Positions 36,150-47,853 are shown, numbered from the stretch's first letter. The stretch: DNA of 64,000 bases from Paraburkholderia sp. NMBU_R16 (GCF_013282575.1 NZ_JAAAYE010000002.1:62001-126000), one strand, 5' to 3'. Numbers and translations are program-made. Notes: a model not told the origin generated them from the letters alone.

Positions 36150-36533
36150 ATGGCGGCAAAGATGATCGAAGCGATTCGCGTGCTCGAGCGCGACCGGTTT
36201 CGTGCGATGGTCGACGGCGACGTGCCGATGCTCAACGAGCTGCTGTCCGAGAACGTGAGCTTCGTTCATACCAACGGCAAGCGCGAGACGAAGCAGCAAT
36301 TCATCGACGCCATCTCCGCGGGTCGACGGCGCTACCGGCAAATCGAAGTGCAATCGCAAGACGTGCTGCCCGTCGGCAGCGAGACCTGTGTGGTGACGGG
36401 GCGCGCACTGATCGAAATGGAAGCGAACAACGGCGCCTTGCTCTATCCGATCGCCTATACGGCCATTCAGGCGCAAGAAGGTGGCCAATGGCGTCTCGTG
36501 GCGTGGCACGCGACGCGCTGCGCGCTCGAATGA
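36150..36533 (+). CDS. NTF2-like (SnoaL/DUF4440-type) protein
   Basis: 127 residues, starting MAAKMIEAIRVLERDRFRAMVDGD. The pattern of N-terminal helices, LNELLSENVSFVHTNGKRETKQQFIDAI, and a terminal sheet ending WRLVAWHATRC is typical of small cone-shaped NTF2-like domains. These include enzymes and ligand-binding proteins, and nothing in the sequence tells which. It follows the PagL gene by 43 bases and is convergent with leuA. The substrate is unknown. Confidence 0.75.
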   Translation: MAAKMIEAIRVLERDRFRAMVDGDVPMLNELLSENVSFVHTNGKRETKQQFIDAISAGRRRYRQIEVQSQDVLPVGSETCVVTGRALIEMEANNGALLYPIAYTAIQAQEGGQWRLVAWHATRCALE

Positions 36534-36576
36534 CGCGCCGGCGCGTGCGTGCCCTCTTACCGGCAGCGTATTCGCC

Positions 36577-38454
<1,878 letters not shown>

Positions 38455-38471
<17 letters not shown>

Positions 38472-38529
38472 ATAGAGGCCGCGCTAGTCGGCCGGAGGTA
38501 ATTCGGAGGGTGTTCGAAATGGAACGCAT
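38455..38529 (-). CDS. Putative leucine-rich leader peptide of leuA
   Basis: 24 residues, MRSISNTLRITSGRLARPLS then LRLA and a TAA stop. Five are leucine, and four of these in the last ten codons use CTA (38487-38485, 38475-38473, 38469-38467, 38463-38461), a codon that is very rare in the GC-rich genes around it. It lies 222 bases before leuA on the same strand. There is no Shine-Dalgarno sequence; the promoter places the transcript start at or next to the ATG. A GTG three codons upstream is in frame. I read it as a sensor of charged tRNA-Leu. Confidence 0.65.
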
Positions 38530-38536
38530 GAAGCGC

Positions 38537-38566
38537 ACTGTATGTCAGCGACGGCGACGCTGTCAA
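38537..38566 (-). promoter_or_regulatory. Promoter of the leuA leader
   Basis: TTGACA (38566-38561), an 18-base spacer and TACAGT (38542-38537). The -35 lies in the loop of a perfect 8-bp inverted repeat, ACGGCGAC/GTCGCCGT (38551-38558 and 38569-38576), which may end ybiB or act as an operator. The expected start is near 38530-38529. Confidence 0.6.
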
Positions 38567-38580
38567 CCGTCGCCGTTCGG

Positions 38581-39549
38581 CTAAACCTGCCGCACCACCC
38601 GCACGATCGTCTCCACCTGGCGCGCGAGCGTGGGCGGCACGGGCTGCCGGCCGTCCAGCACGGCCTGGGTCCAGGCTGCCGTCGTATCCGCATCGCGCGA
38701 TTCCGGCAGAGCGGCCGGTTGCGCTTCGGACGAACTGCGCTCGGCCGCGACGAGCGTTTCGGCCACGCCGTCATGCAGCCAGTCGATCTGGACCTGACGG
38801 CGCGTGTCGGCCACAGCCTCGCCCTCGGTGCCGCGTGCGAGCAACGCGCCGCCAACGGCTGCTGCGGGATGCGCGACGAAAAGTTCGGCAAGGCTCTCGC
38901 GATACTCCGGATGCGTATAGTTGACGAGCCGCAGGCCCGGGGACGCAAACGGCTGCAGGATTTTCACGAGCGTATGCGTCGAATTGCGCACGCCCATGAT
39001 CCGGCGCAGTGCCAAAAGGCGCGCGAGCTTCGGCGCCAACACCTCGATCGGCGCGAAGGCGAGCGCGCGGTTGGCCAACTGCGCCTCGATCTCCGGATGC
39101 GAGTTGGCCGCTGCGATGCCCAGCCTCTCGAAAATCTCCGCGCTCGTCACCCGCCCGGCATCCGTGCTCACGCCGTGCACGAGTGTCGGCACGCCCTCGC
39201 GCGCGAGCAGCAGCGCGAGCAGCGGCACCAGGTTGGGCTGCTTGCGCGCGCCGTTGTAGCTCGGAATGGACACGGGCCGGCTTTCGCCTCCCGGCACGCG
39301 CAGTAATGCGAACGACGCTTGCGCGGCCTCGAGCATGGCCGCGAGTTCCGCAGCCGTCTCACCTTTGAGCCGGTAGGCGAGCAAAACCGCGCCTAGCTCG
39401 ATATCCGAGACGCGGCCATCGAGCATCGCGCCATACAACGCGTGCGTGTCTTCCGGCGAGAGAGCGCGGGCTCCGTTCGGACCGCGTCCGATTTCCTTGA
39501 TGAAACGGGCGCAGGCAAAGGTGCCGGGCGAGGCGGCGGATTCGGTCAT
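38581..39549 (-). CDS. ybiB: YbiB-type DNA-binding protein (anthranilate phosphoribosyltransferase-like fold)
   Basis: 322 residues from the ATG at 39549 (MTESAASPGTFACARFIKEIGRG). The fold resembles TrpD: the helical N-terminal domain (LSPEDTHALYGAMLDGRVSDIELGA in pieces) is followed by a glycine-containing region, VSIPSYNGARKQPNLVPLLALLLA, and then VPTLVHGVSTDAGR. The TrpD catalytic signature is lost. E. coli YbiB, the named relative, binds nucleic acid without TrpD activity. Despite the neighbouring leuA a role in tryptophan or leucine synthesis is not implied. It is divergent from the FAH gene. Confidence 0.82.
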   Translation of the reverse strand: MTESAASPGTFACARFIKEIGRGPNGARALSPEDTHALYGAMLDGRVSDIELGAVLLAYRLKGETAAELAAMLEAAQASFALLRVPGGESRPVSIPSYNGARKQPNLVPLLALLLAREGVPTLVHGVSTDAGRVTSAEIFERLGIAAANSHPEIEAQLANRALAFAPIEVLAPKLARLLALRRIMGVRNSTHTLVKILQPFASPGLRLVNYTHPEYRESLAELFVAHPAAAVGGALLARGTEGEAVADTRRQVQIDWLHDGVAETLVAAERSSSEAQPAALPESRDADTTAAWTQAVLDGRQPVPPTLARQVETIVRVVRQV

Positions 39550-39690
39550 GTCAGAAAGCGGGTGCAACGAGAACCCGTCGAAATTAAGTAGGCTGTGCAA
39601 CCTCATTGAGTACAGCATTCGCCGCGATCTTGCAAGCCGTAGCACCTGCACGCGCGTTAAACTCGTTTCTTTCATTGCAGGGAGAGGGGA

Positions 39691-40407
39691 ATGGATTACG
39701 TGTTTGCTCCGGCGCCCACCGTCTCGGTGCCGGTCGCGGAAACGACCGGCACTTCGGGTACTGGCCGGCGCTTCCCCGTGCGCCGCGTCTATTGCGTCGG
39801 ACGCAATTACGAGGCGCACGCGCGCGAAATGGGCCATGATCCGGACCGCGAGCCGCCGTTCTTTTTCTCGAAGCCGGCCGACGCAGTCCTGAACGTGGCG
39901 CCGGGCGCAACGGCCGAATTTCCGTATCCGTCGTGCTCGGCCAATGTCCATTACGAAATGGAACTCGTCGTTGCGATCGGCAAGGCCGGGCGGGACATTC
40001 CCGTCGAGCGCGCGCTCGAGCACGTCTACGGTTACGCGCTCGGGCTCGACATGACGCGGCGCGATCTCCAGGCCGAAGCGAAAAAGCTGGGACGGCCCTG
40101 GGAAACCGCAAAAGGCTTCGATCATTCGGCGCCGACCGGCCCGATCCACCCAGTCGCGCGAGTTGGCCACATCGATCGGGGCGCCATCTGGCTCAAAGTG
40201 AACGGCATCGAGAAACAGCGCTCCGATGTATCGCAACTGATCTGGTCGACGCCGGAAACGATCGCTTATCTGTCGACGTTGTTCGAGTTGCACCCGGGCG
40301 ACCTGATCTTTACAGGCACCCCCGAAGGTGTGGGCGCGATCGTCAAGGGCGATTCGATGACGGGTGGCATCGATGGTCTCGGAGAATTCAGCGTACGCGT
40401 TGTGTGA
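39691..40407 (+). CDS. Fumarylacetoacetate hydrolase-family protein (likely fumarylpyruvate hydrolase)
   Basis: 238 residues, starting MDYVFAPAPTVSVPVAETTG; GAGAGGGG precedes it. FAH-fold landmarks: VYCVGRNYEAHAREMG, FFFSKPADAV, the metal ligands in YEMELVVAIG (two Glu) and YALGLDMTRRDLQ (Asp), and LIFTGTPEGVGAI. It cleaves a carbon-carbon bond in fumaryl-pyruvate or fumaryl-acetoacetate type diketo acids. The next gene is a maleylacetoacetate/maleylpyruvate isomerase, so the pair would finish an aromatic ring-cleavage route (gentisate or homogentisate). The dioxygenase is not nearby. Confidence 0.88.
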   Translation: MDYVFAPAPTVSVPVAETTGTSGTGRRFPVRRVYCVGRNYEAHAREMGHDPDREPPFFFSKPADAVLNVAPGATAEFPYPSCSANVHYEMELVVAIGKAGRDIPVERALEHVYGYALGLDMTRRDLQAEAKKLGRPWETAKGFDHSAPTGPIHPVARVGHIDRGAIWLKVNGIEKQRSDVSQLIWSTPETIAYLSTLFELHPGDLIFTGTPEGVGAIVKGDSMTGGIDGLGEFSVRVV

Positions 40408-40431
40408 GCGTGCGCATCGTCGGAGTCGACC

Positions 40432-41079
40432 ATGAAGCTTTACAGCTACTTCCGGAGTTCGGCCGCATACCGTGTGCGCATTGCGCTCAATTTGAAGAAT
40501 CTGCCGTACGAGTACATGCCCGTGCATCTGCTGCGCGCGGGCGGCGAGCAGCTCACGGCCGATTACCGCAAAATCAGTCCGGACGCCATCGTGCCGACGC
40601 TTGTGGACGGGGACGACGTGGTATTGCAGCAGTCGCTCGCGATCATCGAATACCTCGAGGAAACGCATCCGAGTCCACCGCTTTTGCCCGCGGCGGCCGT
40701 GGATCGAGCGTATGTGCGGGCCATTGCTTTGCAGATCGCCTGCGAGATCCATCCGCTCGATAATCTGCGCGTGCTGCGCTATCTCGTGCGCGAAATGGGT
40801 GTTTCCGAGGAGGCCAAGAACGGCTGGTACCGGCATTGGATCGAAAACGGTTTCGCGTCGCTGGAGGCACGGCTATCGGCGGATCCGCGTACAGGCACGT
40901 TCGTATTCGGCGATACGCCGACGCTCGCCGATATTTGCCTCGTACCGCAAATATTCAACGCGCTGCGGTTCAAGATCGATCTCGCGCCCTATCCGACATT
41001 GCATCGTCTCTACGAGCACGCAAGCGGGCTCGATGCGTTCGCGCGTGCCGCGCCCGGCGCGCAGCCGGACGCGGAGTGA
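40432..41079 (+). CDS. maiA: Maleylacetoacetate (maleylpyruvate) isomerase, zeta-class GST
   Basis: 215 residues, starting MKLYSYFRSSAAYRVRIAL. The zeta-GST signature SSAAYRVRIALNLK contains the catalytic Ser, and the glutathione site VLQQSLAIIEYLEET is intact. It isomerises maleyl- to fumaryl-acetoacetate or -pyruvate using glutathione. It follows the FAH gene by 24 bases and supplies that enzyme's substrate. Confidence 0.94.
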   Translation: MKLYSYFRSSAAYRVRIALNLKNLPYEYMPVHLLRAGGEQLTADYRKISPDAIVPTLVDGDDVVLQQSLAIIEYLEETHPSPPLLPAAAVDRAYVRAIALQIACEIHPLDNLRVLRYLVREMGVSEEAKNGWYRHWIENGFASLEARLSADPRTGTFVFGDTPTLADICLVPQIFNALRFKIDLAPYPTLHRLYEHASGLDAFARAAPGAQPDAE

Positions 41080-41109
41080 GGCCGCAGCCCCGGCCACAGG
41101 CGGCAACAT

Positions 41110-42369
41110 TCAGCCGAGCAGGGCGTCGGCGAACTCTTCGGCGCTGAAGGGCTGCAAGTCATCGACTTTCTCGCCCACGCCGATGAAGTAGACCGGCACC
41201 GGTCGTTGGCGCGCGATCGCGACCAAAATGCCGCCTTTTGCCGTTCCATCGAGTTTCGTGACGATGAGGCCGGTCAGTGAAAGCGCATCGTCGAAGGCCT
41301 TCACTTGCGCGAGCGCGTTCTGCCCCGTGTTGGCATCGATCACGAGCAACACTTCTTGCGGCGCGCCCTCCATCGCCTTGCCGATCACGCGTTTGACCTT
41401 GCGCAACTCCTCCATCAAATGAAGCTGCGTGGGCAGACGACCTGCCGTATCGGCCATGACGACATCGATCTTGCGGGCGCGCGCAGCGCTTACCGCATCG
41501 AATATCACGGCCGCCGGGTCGCCGCTTTCCTGCGATACGACGGTCACGTTGTTGCGCTCGCCCCAGATCGTGAGCTGCTCGCGGGCGGCTGCGCGGAAGG
41601 TGTCGCCGGCCGCGAGCAACACCGACTGCTCGAACCGTTGCAAATGCTTCGCCAGCTTCCCGATGCTCGTCGTTTTTCCGGCGCCGTTGACGCCGGCGAT
41701 CATCATGACCATCGGCTGCGCACGTCCCAGCACCAACGACTTTTCGAGCGGACTCAGTAGCTCGACGAGCAGCGAACGCAGGGCCGACTTCACTTGCTGC
41801 GGATCGGTGAGGCGTTCGGCACGGACCTTCTCGCGTAGGGCTCCGAGCAGGTATTCCGTCGCTTCGACCCCGGCATCCGACATCAGTAGCGCGGTTTCGA
41901 GCTCCTCGTAGAGCGCATCGTCGATCTTCGTCCCGACGAAAATACCAGTCAGCCCTGCGCTCGTCTTCGACAGGCCGGCCTTCAGCCGTGAAAGCCATGA
42001 TTGCTTTGCGGCAGGCTCGGGGGCGGGGGGAGGGACGATCTCGACGACCTCGTTTGCGGACTCGTCCAATGGCTCCGCCCGCTCGAGGAACGGTTGCGCC
42101 CCGGCGCCGGACATCGGTTGCAGCGGCGGCTGAGCCGGCTGCGGCTGCGGCTCCGGTTGCGAACCGCGCGCGGTTGGTGTGTCGGCTCGCGGCAGAGCTT
42201 GCGGCTCGGCTTGCGGAGCGCGCACTGGGTCGTCGGTGGGTGTACGAGCAGTTGCCGGGGCCGGCGTGGGCGCCGGCTCGGCGGCCGGTTGTTCGGCGGC
42301 GGGCGCTGGTGGCGCCTCGACGGTTTCGGGCGCTTTCGAGCCCTTGAATCGCTTGAGAAAACTGAACAT
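41110..42369 (-). CDS. ftsY: Signal recognition particle receptor FtsY
   Basis: 419 residues from the ATG at 42369 (MFSFLKRFKGSKAPETVEAPP). An acidic Ala/Pro/Glu-rich N-terminal A domain (about 1-115) precedes the NG domain. GTPase motifs: G1 [19 protein letters not shown]3 DTAGRLPTQ and G4 TKLDGTAKGG, with the FtsY/SRP-specific end PVYFIGVGEKVDDLQPF. It docks ribosome-SRP complexes at the membrane. A longer in-frame reading toward 42630 overlaps the rsmD region and is rejected. It is divergent from rsmD. Confidence 0.96.
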   Translation of the reverse strand: MFSFLKRFKGSKAPETVEAPPAPAAEQPAAEPAPTPAPATARTPTDDPVRAPQAEPQALPRADTPTARGSQPEPQPQPAQPPLQPMSGAGAQPFLERAEPLDESANEVVEIVPPPAPEPAAKQSWLSRLKAGLSKTSAGLTGIFVGTKIDDALYEELETALLMSDAGVEATEYLLGALREKVRAERLTDPQQVKSALRSLLVELLSPLEKSLVLGRAQPMVMMIAGVNGAGKTTSIGKLAKHLQRFEQSVLLAAGDTFRAAAREQLTIWGERNNVTVVSQESGDPAAVIFDAVSAARARKIDVVMADTAGRLPTQLHLMEELRKVKRVIGKAMEGAPQEVLLVIDANTGQNALAQVKAFDDALSLTGLIVTKLDGTAKGGILVAIARQRPVPVYFIGVGEKVDDLQPFSAEEFADALLG

Positions 42370-42616
42370 GGCCTGGACGGTGGATTGGGCTTGGTGCGCC
42401 GCGACGCTTGCGGTGGCGCGTGTCGCCGGCGGGACAGATGACGCGGCCCGCGCTGCGCGATAAGAGATCGCTATTTTATCAGGCGCCGTCGAGGCGGCTT
42501 GCATCGCCCGCGCCGAACGGCGCGTCACGGTAGATGCTGTGGTAACGTGGGCGCCGTTGCGTACTGAGCGGCGCTGTCGTCGTGTGCGCTTGCCTGTTTC
42601 ACTCGAGTTCCGTTCG

Positions 42617-43231
42617 ATGCCTCGCTCCACTTCTCATTCGCGCACGCCGCAGCAAGCAGCCGCCCGCGGCAAAGGCCATACCGTCCGTATCATCGGCGGC
42701 GACTGGAAGCGCACGCCGTTGCCCGTGCTCGATCTCGAAGGTCTGCGCCCGACGCCCGACCGCGTCCGGGAAACGCTCTTCAATTGGCTGGGCCAGCGGC
42801 TCGACGGTCAACGTTGTCTGGACCTTTTCGCGGGCAGCGGTGCGCTGGGGTTCGAAGCCGCATCGCGAGGGGCCGAGCGGGTCGTCATGGTCGAGCGCAA
42901 CGCGCGCGCCGCGAGGCAGCTACGCGAGAACCAGGCGCGTTTGGCCGCGCGCGCGATCGAGATTGCCGAGGCCGATGGCCTGAAGCTGGCTGCAAGCCTC
43001 GCTCCGCAATCGTTCGACGTGGTTTTTCTCGATCCGCCCTTCGGTGAGGGGATGCTTTCGCGTGCGTTGGAACTCGCCCTACCGCTCGTCGCGGACGACG
43101 GCTGGCTGTATGTCGAGTCGGGCGAGCCGCTCGACGAAGCCGATCCATTGCTCGCGGGGTGGCACATTGTCCGCCGCGGCAAAGCCGGCGCGGTCCACTA
43201 TCATTTGCTGCAGCGCGAAAATGATGAATAA
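42617..43231 (+). CDS. rsmD: 16S rRNA (guanine(966)-N2)-methyltransferase RsmD
   Basis: 204 residues from the ATG at 42617. The N terminus is basic (MPRSTSHSRTPQQAAARGKG). Family motifs: VRIIGGDWKRTPL, RPTPDRVRETLFNWL, SAM motif I CLDLFAGSGALGFEAASRGA and the catalytic VVFLDPPFGEG. It methylates G966 of 16S rRNA. It pairs with coaD 102 bases downstream, a common arrangement. Confidence 0.96.
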   Translation: MPRSTSHSRTPQQAAARGKGHTVRIIGGDWKRTPLPVLDLEGLRPTPDRVRETLFNWLGQRLDGQRCLDLFAGSGALGFEAASRGAERVVMVERNARAARQLRENQARLAARAIEIAEADGLKLAASLAPQSFDVVFLDPPFGEGMLSRALELALPLVADDGWLYVESGEPLDEADPLLAGWHIVRRGKAGAVHYHLLQRENDE

Positions 43232-43333
43232 TGCCCGTTTCGAACGCGATACCGGGCGGGCAGTAAGCCGCTCCCGGTCCGCAGCGGCCCGCGGATGGCG
43301 GGGCGCCCCGCCGGATAACGAGAGGAGATGTCC

Positions 43334-43837
43334 ATGGTAGTCGCCGTGTACCCGGGTACGTTCGACCCGCTCACCCGAGGTCATGAGGACCTCGTGCGCC
43401 GCGCGGCGAGCATATTCGACACGCTCGTGGTCGGTGTTGCGGACAGCCGCAACAAGAAGCCGTTTTTCGCACTGCAAGAGCGGCTGGACATCGCTCAAGA
43501 GGTGCTCGGGCATTATTCCAACGTGCAAATAATGAGCTTCAGCGGGCTGCTCAAGGACTTCGTACGGGCAAACAACGCACGCGTGATCGTGCGAGGGCTG
43601 CGCGCGGTCTCCGATTTCGAATACGAGTTCCAGATGGCCGGCATGAACCGCTATTTGCTGCCTGACGTGGAAACGATGTTCATGACGCCGTCGGATCAGT
43701 ATCAGTTCATTTCGGGCACGATCGTGCGCGAGATTGCACAGCTGGGCGGCGACGTGAGCAAGTTCGTGTTTCCCTCGGTCGAAAAGTGGCTGAAGGACAA
43801 AGTCGCCCAGATGGGGCCGCATTCTGGGGTGCCGTGA
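43334..43837 (+). CDS. coaD: Phosphopantetheine adenylyltransferase
   Basis: 167 residues from the ATG at 43334, six bases after AGAGGAG; an ATG at 43328 abuts that site and is rejected. Motifs: [19 protein letters not shown] with the T/HxGH nucleotidyl-transfer site, [30 protein letters not shown] and the C-terminal [15 protein letters not shown]. It makes dephospho-CoA from 4'-phosphopantetheine and ATP. Confidence 0.97.
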   Translation: MVVAVYPGTFDPLTRGHEDLVRRAASIFDTLVVGVADSRNKKPFFALQERLDIAQEVLGHYSNVQIMSFSGLLKDFVRANNARVIVRGLRAVSDFEYEFQMAGMNRYLLPDVETMFMTPSDQYQFISGTIVREIAQLGGDVSKFVFPSVEKWLKDKVAQMGPHSGVP

Positions 43838-43887
43838 CGCTCGCGGCCCTGCGCCGTCATCGCCGTCCATCGGGCCTGGAACGGTGA

Positions 43888-44256
<369 letters not shown>

Positions 44257-44321
44257 TTCGCGGTTCGTGTCGTCCCGCCTACACACGCAGCAGCCGAGCG
44301 GACCTGCTCACACGCACCGTA

Positions 44322-44924
44322 TCACGCTGTACGATGCAACTGCATCATCGCCCGCTCCAATTCCCCTTTCACCACGTGCGGCATGACGGCTAGCGCCCGT
44401 TCGACTGCCGTATCGATGACTTCCTGCTCGTCCTTGCGGGGGGGCTTCAACACATAGTTCGCGACATCGGGTTTTGCGCCCGCGCGCGAAGCCTCGGGAA
44501 TGAGGTCGCGCGGATGTCCGATGCCGATGCGCAGGCGCCAATACTGCTGCGACGAGAGATGCGCGGAAATGTCCTTGAGGCCGTTATGGCCGCCGCTGCC
44601 ACCACCGAGCTTGAGCTTGACGGCGCCGGGCGGCAGATCGAGTTCGTCGTGAGCGACGAGGATCTGGTCGGGCAGTATCTTGAAGAAATGCGCGAGCGCA
44701 ACGACCGACTGACCCGAGCGGTTCATGTAGGTTTGCGGCTCGAGCAGATGGACTTCTTCGCCGAAGAGTCGCGCTTTGGCATAAAAGCCGTGAAAGCGCC
44801 GCTCGTCGCGCAGCGTCGCGCCGGCGTCACGCGCGAGTTGATCGACGAGCCAGAAGCCCGCATTGTGGCGTGTCGCGGTGTATTCGGCACCCGGGTTACC
44901 GAGCCCGACGATCAGCTTGATCAT
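44322..44924 (-). CDS. pth: Peptidyl-tRNA hydrolase
   Basis: 200 residues, starting [24 protein letters not shown]. The catalytic His is in [14 protein letters not shown]. Other conserved segments: [51 protein letters not shown] (in pieces) and RIGIGHP. It recycles peptidyl-tRNAs released from stalled ribosomes. It lies downstream of rplY on the same strand; the rplY terminator sits between them. Confidence 0.97.
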   Translation of the reverse strand: MIKLIVGLGNPGAEYTATRHNAGFWLVDQLARDAGATLRDERRFHGFYAKARLFGEEVHLLEPQTYMNRSGQSVVALAHFFKILPDQILVAHDELDLPPGAVKLKLGGGSGGHNGLKDISAHLSSQQYWRLRIGIGHPRDLIPEASRAGAKPDVANYVLKPPRKDEQEVIDTAVERALAVMPHVVKGELERAMMQLHRTA

Positions 44925-44982
44925 GGTTCGTCTCAGCCATCAGCCCACAGCCCACAGCTATAGCCACCGGCCGAAAGATGAT

Positions 44983-45012
44983 AAAAAAACCCGCCGGGCA
45001 TGCCGCGGCGGG
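44983..45012 (-). terminator. Rho-independent terminator after rplY
   Basis: On the minus strand the stem CCCGCCG/CGGCGGG (45012-45006 with 44996-44990) is followed by seven T residues (44989-44983). Confidence 0.9.
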
Positions 45013-45066
45013 TCACGTCGTCCGTCCTATTGAAACGGATCGAGAGGATATCGATCGACGAAATCC

Positions 45067-45684
45067 TTAGGCGGCCGGCGTCTCGCCTTCGCCTTCGGCA
45101 GCGGCTTCGCTCGACACGGCACCGGCCGGCACCGCAGCAGCGGCGATCACCGGATTGTCGGCTTCGATGTGAGCCGTCAGCGACACGCCCTTGGGCAATA
45201 CGATGTCCTTCGCGTGCAGCGACTGGCCCGCTTCGATCTTCGCGAGATCGAGTTCGACGAACTCAGGCAGATCGCCAGGCAGGCACTCGATTTCCACTTC
45301 GGTCACGACGTGCGAGATCACCGCACCGCCGAGCTTCACGGCAGGGTTCGTTTCCTGGTTCATGAAGTGCACGGGCACCTTCGTATGCAGCTTCTTGTTC
45401 GCATCGACGCGCTGGAAGTCCACATGGAGCACGATCTGGCGGAACGGATGGTATTGCACATCGCGCAGCAGCACGGCTTGCGACTTGCCGGCCACTTCGA
45501 GATCGAGGATCGACGAGTGGAACGCTTCCTTCTTCAGGGCGTGCCAGAGGGCGTTGTGATCGAGTTCGATCAGTTGCGGCTCGCTGTTGGCGCCATACAC
45601 GATTCCCGGCGTCTTGCCGGAATTGCGCAGGCGGCGGCTCGCACCCGTACCTTGCTTGTTGCGCTCGAAAGCGACGACTTTCAT
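45067..45684 (-). CDS. rplY: Ribosomal protein L25 (long CTC-like form)
   Basis: 205 residues from the ATG at 45684 ([21 protein letters not shown]), six bases after TGGAGA. It is the two-domain general-stress form. The 5S-rRNA-binding L25 domain (about 1-95) includes [10 protein letters not shown] and [22 protein letters not shown] (in pieces). The TL5-like C-terminal beta domain runs to about 185, and the tail is Ala/Glu-rich. It binds 5S rRNA in the large subunit. It is downstream of prs, as in many proteobacteria. Confidence 0.96.
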   Translation of the reverse strand: MKVVAFERNKQGTGASRRLRNSGKTPGIVYGANSEPQLIELDHNALWHALKKEAFHSSILDLEVAGKSQAVLLRDVQYHPFRQIVLHVDFQRVDANKKLHTKVPVHFMNQETNPAVKLGGAVISHVVTEVEIECLPGDLPEFVELDLAKIEAGQSLHAKDIVLPKGVSLTAHIEADNPVIAAAAVPAGAVSSEAAAEGEGETPAA

Positions 45685-45794
45685 GTTCAATCTCCATAAC
45701 TGCCCGCGACCAGGCAGTGAAACGGGGCATCGGCGCATTTGGCGCATCGGCCCCATGGTAACGCGGCACATCCGATAGGAAGGTGCCTCTCAAG

Positions 45795-45821
45795 CCAAAG
45801 GCGCTGCACGAAGCAGCGCCT
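45795..45821 (-). terminator. Probable terminator after prs
   Basis: AGGCGCTGC (minus strand 45821-45813) pairs with GCAGCGCCT (45807-45799) around a 5-base loop, with only a short T-run (TTTGG) after it. It lies between prs and rplY and may be leaky. Confidence 0.5.
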
Positions 45822-45845
45822 CCAGTCATGTCTTGTTCGTGATGC

Positions 45846-46802
45846 TCAGCTTTCGGCGAACAGCGACATCACCGAATCGCCGCGGCGGATGCGCGAGAAC
45901 GTCTCCGCCAGCAGCCCCGCGCACGAGAGCGAGCGGATTTTCTCGCAACCGCGAGATTCGTCGCTGAGCGGAATCGTGTCCGTCACGACGAGCTCGTCGA
46001 GCGCGGAATTCGTCAGCCGTTCGGCCGCGCCGCCGGAGAGCACCGGGTGCGTTGCGTAAGCGACGACCTGCTTCGCGCCGCGCTCCTTGAGCACCTGTGC
46101 GGCCTTGCACAGCGTACCGGCCGTATCGACCATGTCGTCCATGATCACGCAGGTCCGGCCCTCGACTTCGCCGATGATGTTCATCACTTCGGCGACGTTC
46201 GCTTTCGGACGGCGCTTGTCGATGATGGCCAGATCGCAATTGAGCTGTTTCGCGAGCGCACGCGCACGTACCACACCGCCGACGTCGGGCGATACCACGA
46301 GCAGGTTCTCGTAGTTCTGCTTGCGCAGATCGCCGAGCAGCACCGGCGTCGCGTAGATGTTATCGACGGGAATGTCGAAGAAGCCTTGAATCTGGTCGGC
46401 GTGCAGATCCATCGTGATGATCCGCTCGACACCGGCGATTTCCAGCATGTTCGCCACGACCTTCGCCGAAATCGCCACGCGCGCAGAGCGCGGGCGGCGA
46501 TCCTGCCGGGCATAGCCGAAGTAGGGGATGGCGGCGGTGATGCGACCGGCCGAGGCGCGCTTGAGCGCATCGACCATGATCATCAGCTCCATCAGATTGT
46601 CGTTCGTCGGCGCGCAGGTGGACTGGAGCACGAACGTATCCTTGCCGCGCACGTTTTCCTGGATCTCGACCTGGATCTCGCCGTCCGAGAAACGGCTGAC
46701 CATGGCTTTGCCGAGGGGTATGCCGAGAATTCTGACGACTTCTTGCGCAAGCGCCGGATTCGCGTTGCCAGTAAAAACCATCAGGCCGTCATGGCTGCTC
46801 AT
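45846..46802 (-). CDS. prs: Ribose-phosphate pyrophosphokinase
   Basis: 318 residues from the second of two adjacent ATG codons (46802), six bases after AGG; the first (46805) is closer to that site. It starts [19 protein letters not shown]. The ATP site is in [22 protein letters not shown] (pieces), the metal-binding [18 protein letters not shown] is intact, and the PRPP loop is [18 protein letters not shown]. It makes PRPP for nucleotide, His and Trp synthesis. It is directly downstream of tRNA-Gln and ispE. Confidence 0.97.
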   Translation of the reverse strand: MSSHDGLMVFTGNANPALAQEVVRILGIPLGKAMVSRFSDGEIQVEIQENVRGKDTFVLQSTCAPTNDNLMELMIMVDALKRASAGRITAAIPYFGYARQDRRPRSARVAISAKVVANMLEIAGVERIITMDLHADQIQGFFDIPVDNIYATPVLLGDLRKQNYENLLVVSPDVGGVVRARALAKQLNCDLAIIDKRRPKANVAEVMNIIGEVEGRTCVIMDDMVDTAGTLCKAAQVLKERGAKQVVAYATHPVLSGGAAERLTNSALDELVVTDTIPLSDESRGCEKIRSLSCAGLLAETFSRIRRGDSVMSLFAES

Positions 46803-46841
46803 CATGCACCTGCTGCTGGAGGCGGGGACTGCGGGAATGTT

Positions 46842-46918
46842 TGGCAGGGGAGGAAGGACTCGAACCCTCGCATGCCGGAATCAAAATCCGGTGCCTTGAC
46901 CAACTTGGCGACTCCCCT
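46842..46918 (-). tRNA. tRNA-Gln (anticodon UUG), CCA encoded
   Basis: A 77-base cloverleaf on the minus strand: acceptor stem AGGGGAG/CTCCCCT, D-arm GCC/GGC, anticodon stem CCGGA/TCCGG with loop TTTTGAT (anticodon TTG, reads CAA/CAG), T-arm GAGGG/CCTTC with TTCGAGT, discriminator G and an encoded CCA. It sits between ispE and prs and is probably co-transcribed with them. Confidence 0.95.
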
Positions 46919-46971
46919 ACACTGACTCTGAGCTTCGCCGGATTGCGACTGACCTCCGGCGAGGCGAAAAC

Positions 46972-47853
46972 TCATGACGCGAAAGCGAGGAGTGGATGCG
47001 TATCCAGACTCCGTACCACGGCGCTCGTCCAACCTGCTGGCAGTTTGGCTTGTGCCGCTTCCGCTTCGGCGATGCTGGTGAAGGCGGCAAAAACGCTTGA
47101 ACCCGATCCAGTCATCCGCGCGGGTGCGACGCGATCGAACCACTCCAGCACCTGCGCGACTTCCGCGTATTTTCCCACGACAACGGGCTGCATGTCATTC
47201 CGGCCGAAGCTGTCAGGCCATCTTGCATCGCAACTTTGCTGTGCGAGAAAGTCCGTAATTGTGACGGGTTCGGAATCCCGTGTCAACGACTTGTCGGAAA
47301 AAATCGCTGCCGTCGGCACGTGGACTTTAGGCGTCACGACGAGAAAGTAGCGCGATGGCAGGGCGACGGGCCGCAGGGCCTCGCCGACGCCTTCGGCGAA
47401 CGCATTGCGGCCGAAGACGAAAAACGGAACGTCGGCGCCGAGCGTAAGCCCGAGCGAGCAGAGCGTTTCGCGCGACAAGCCGAGCTTCCAGAGCCGATTC
47501 AGCGCGAGCAGCGTCGTTGCGGCATCGGAGCTGCCGCCGCCCAGCCCGGCACCCATCGGCAGCCGTTTCTCGATTTCGATATCGATCCCGAGGCGGCTCC
47601 CCGTTTGCGCTTTGAGCAGTTTCGCCGCGCGGACCACGAGATCGCTTTCCTCAGGCACTCCGGCAATGGCGCTCCGGCGGCGTATCTCGCCGTCGGAGCG
47701 CAGCGTGAAATGCAGCGTATCGCCCCAATCGAGCAGCTGAAACACCGATTGGAGCGCGTGATAGCCGTCCGGCCGACGGCCGGTGATATGCAGGAACAGA
47801 TTGAGCTTGGCGGGGGCCTGGCAGTCCCGCAGCGATTCGGTCGTTTCGATCAT
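46972..47853 (-). CDS. ispE: 4-diphosphocytidyl-2-C-methyl-D-erythritol kinase
   Basis: 293 residues, starting [29 protein letters not shown]-kinase motifs: [20 protein letters not shown], the ATP loop [22 protein letters not shown] (in pieces) and the C-terminal [14 protein letters not shown]. It phosphorylates CDP-ME in the MEP isoprenoid pathway. It lies 31 bases after lolB; the order lolB-ispE-tRNA-Gln-prs is conserved in betaproteobacteria. Confidence 0.97.
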   Translation of the reverse strand: MIETTESLRDCQAPAKLNLFLHITGRRPDGYHALQSVFQLLDWGDTLHFTLRSDGEIRRRSAIAGVPEESDLVVRAAKLLKAQTGSRLGIDIEIEKRLPMGAGLGGGSSDAATTLLALNRLWKLGLSRETLCSLGLTLGADVPFFVFGRNAFAEGVGEALRPVALPSRYFLVVTPKVHVPTAAIFSDKSLTRDSEPVTITDFLAQQSCDARWPDSFGRNDMQPVVVGKYAEVAQVLEWFDRVAPARMTGSGSSVFAAFTSIAEAEAAQAKLPAGWTSAVVRSLDTHPLLAFAS

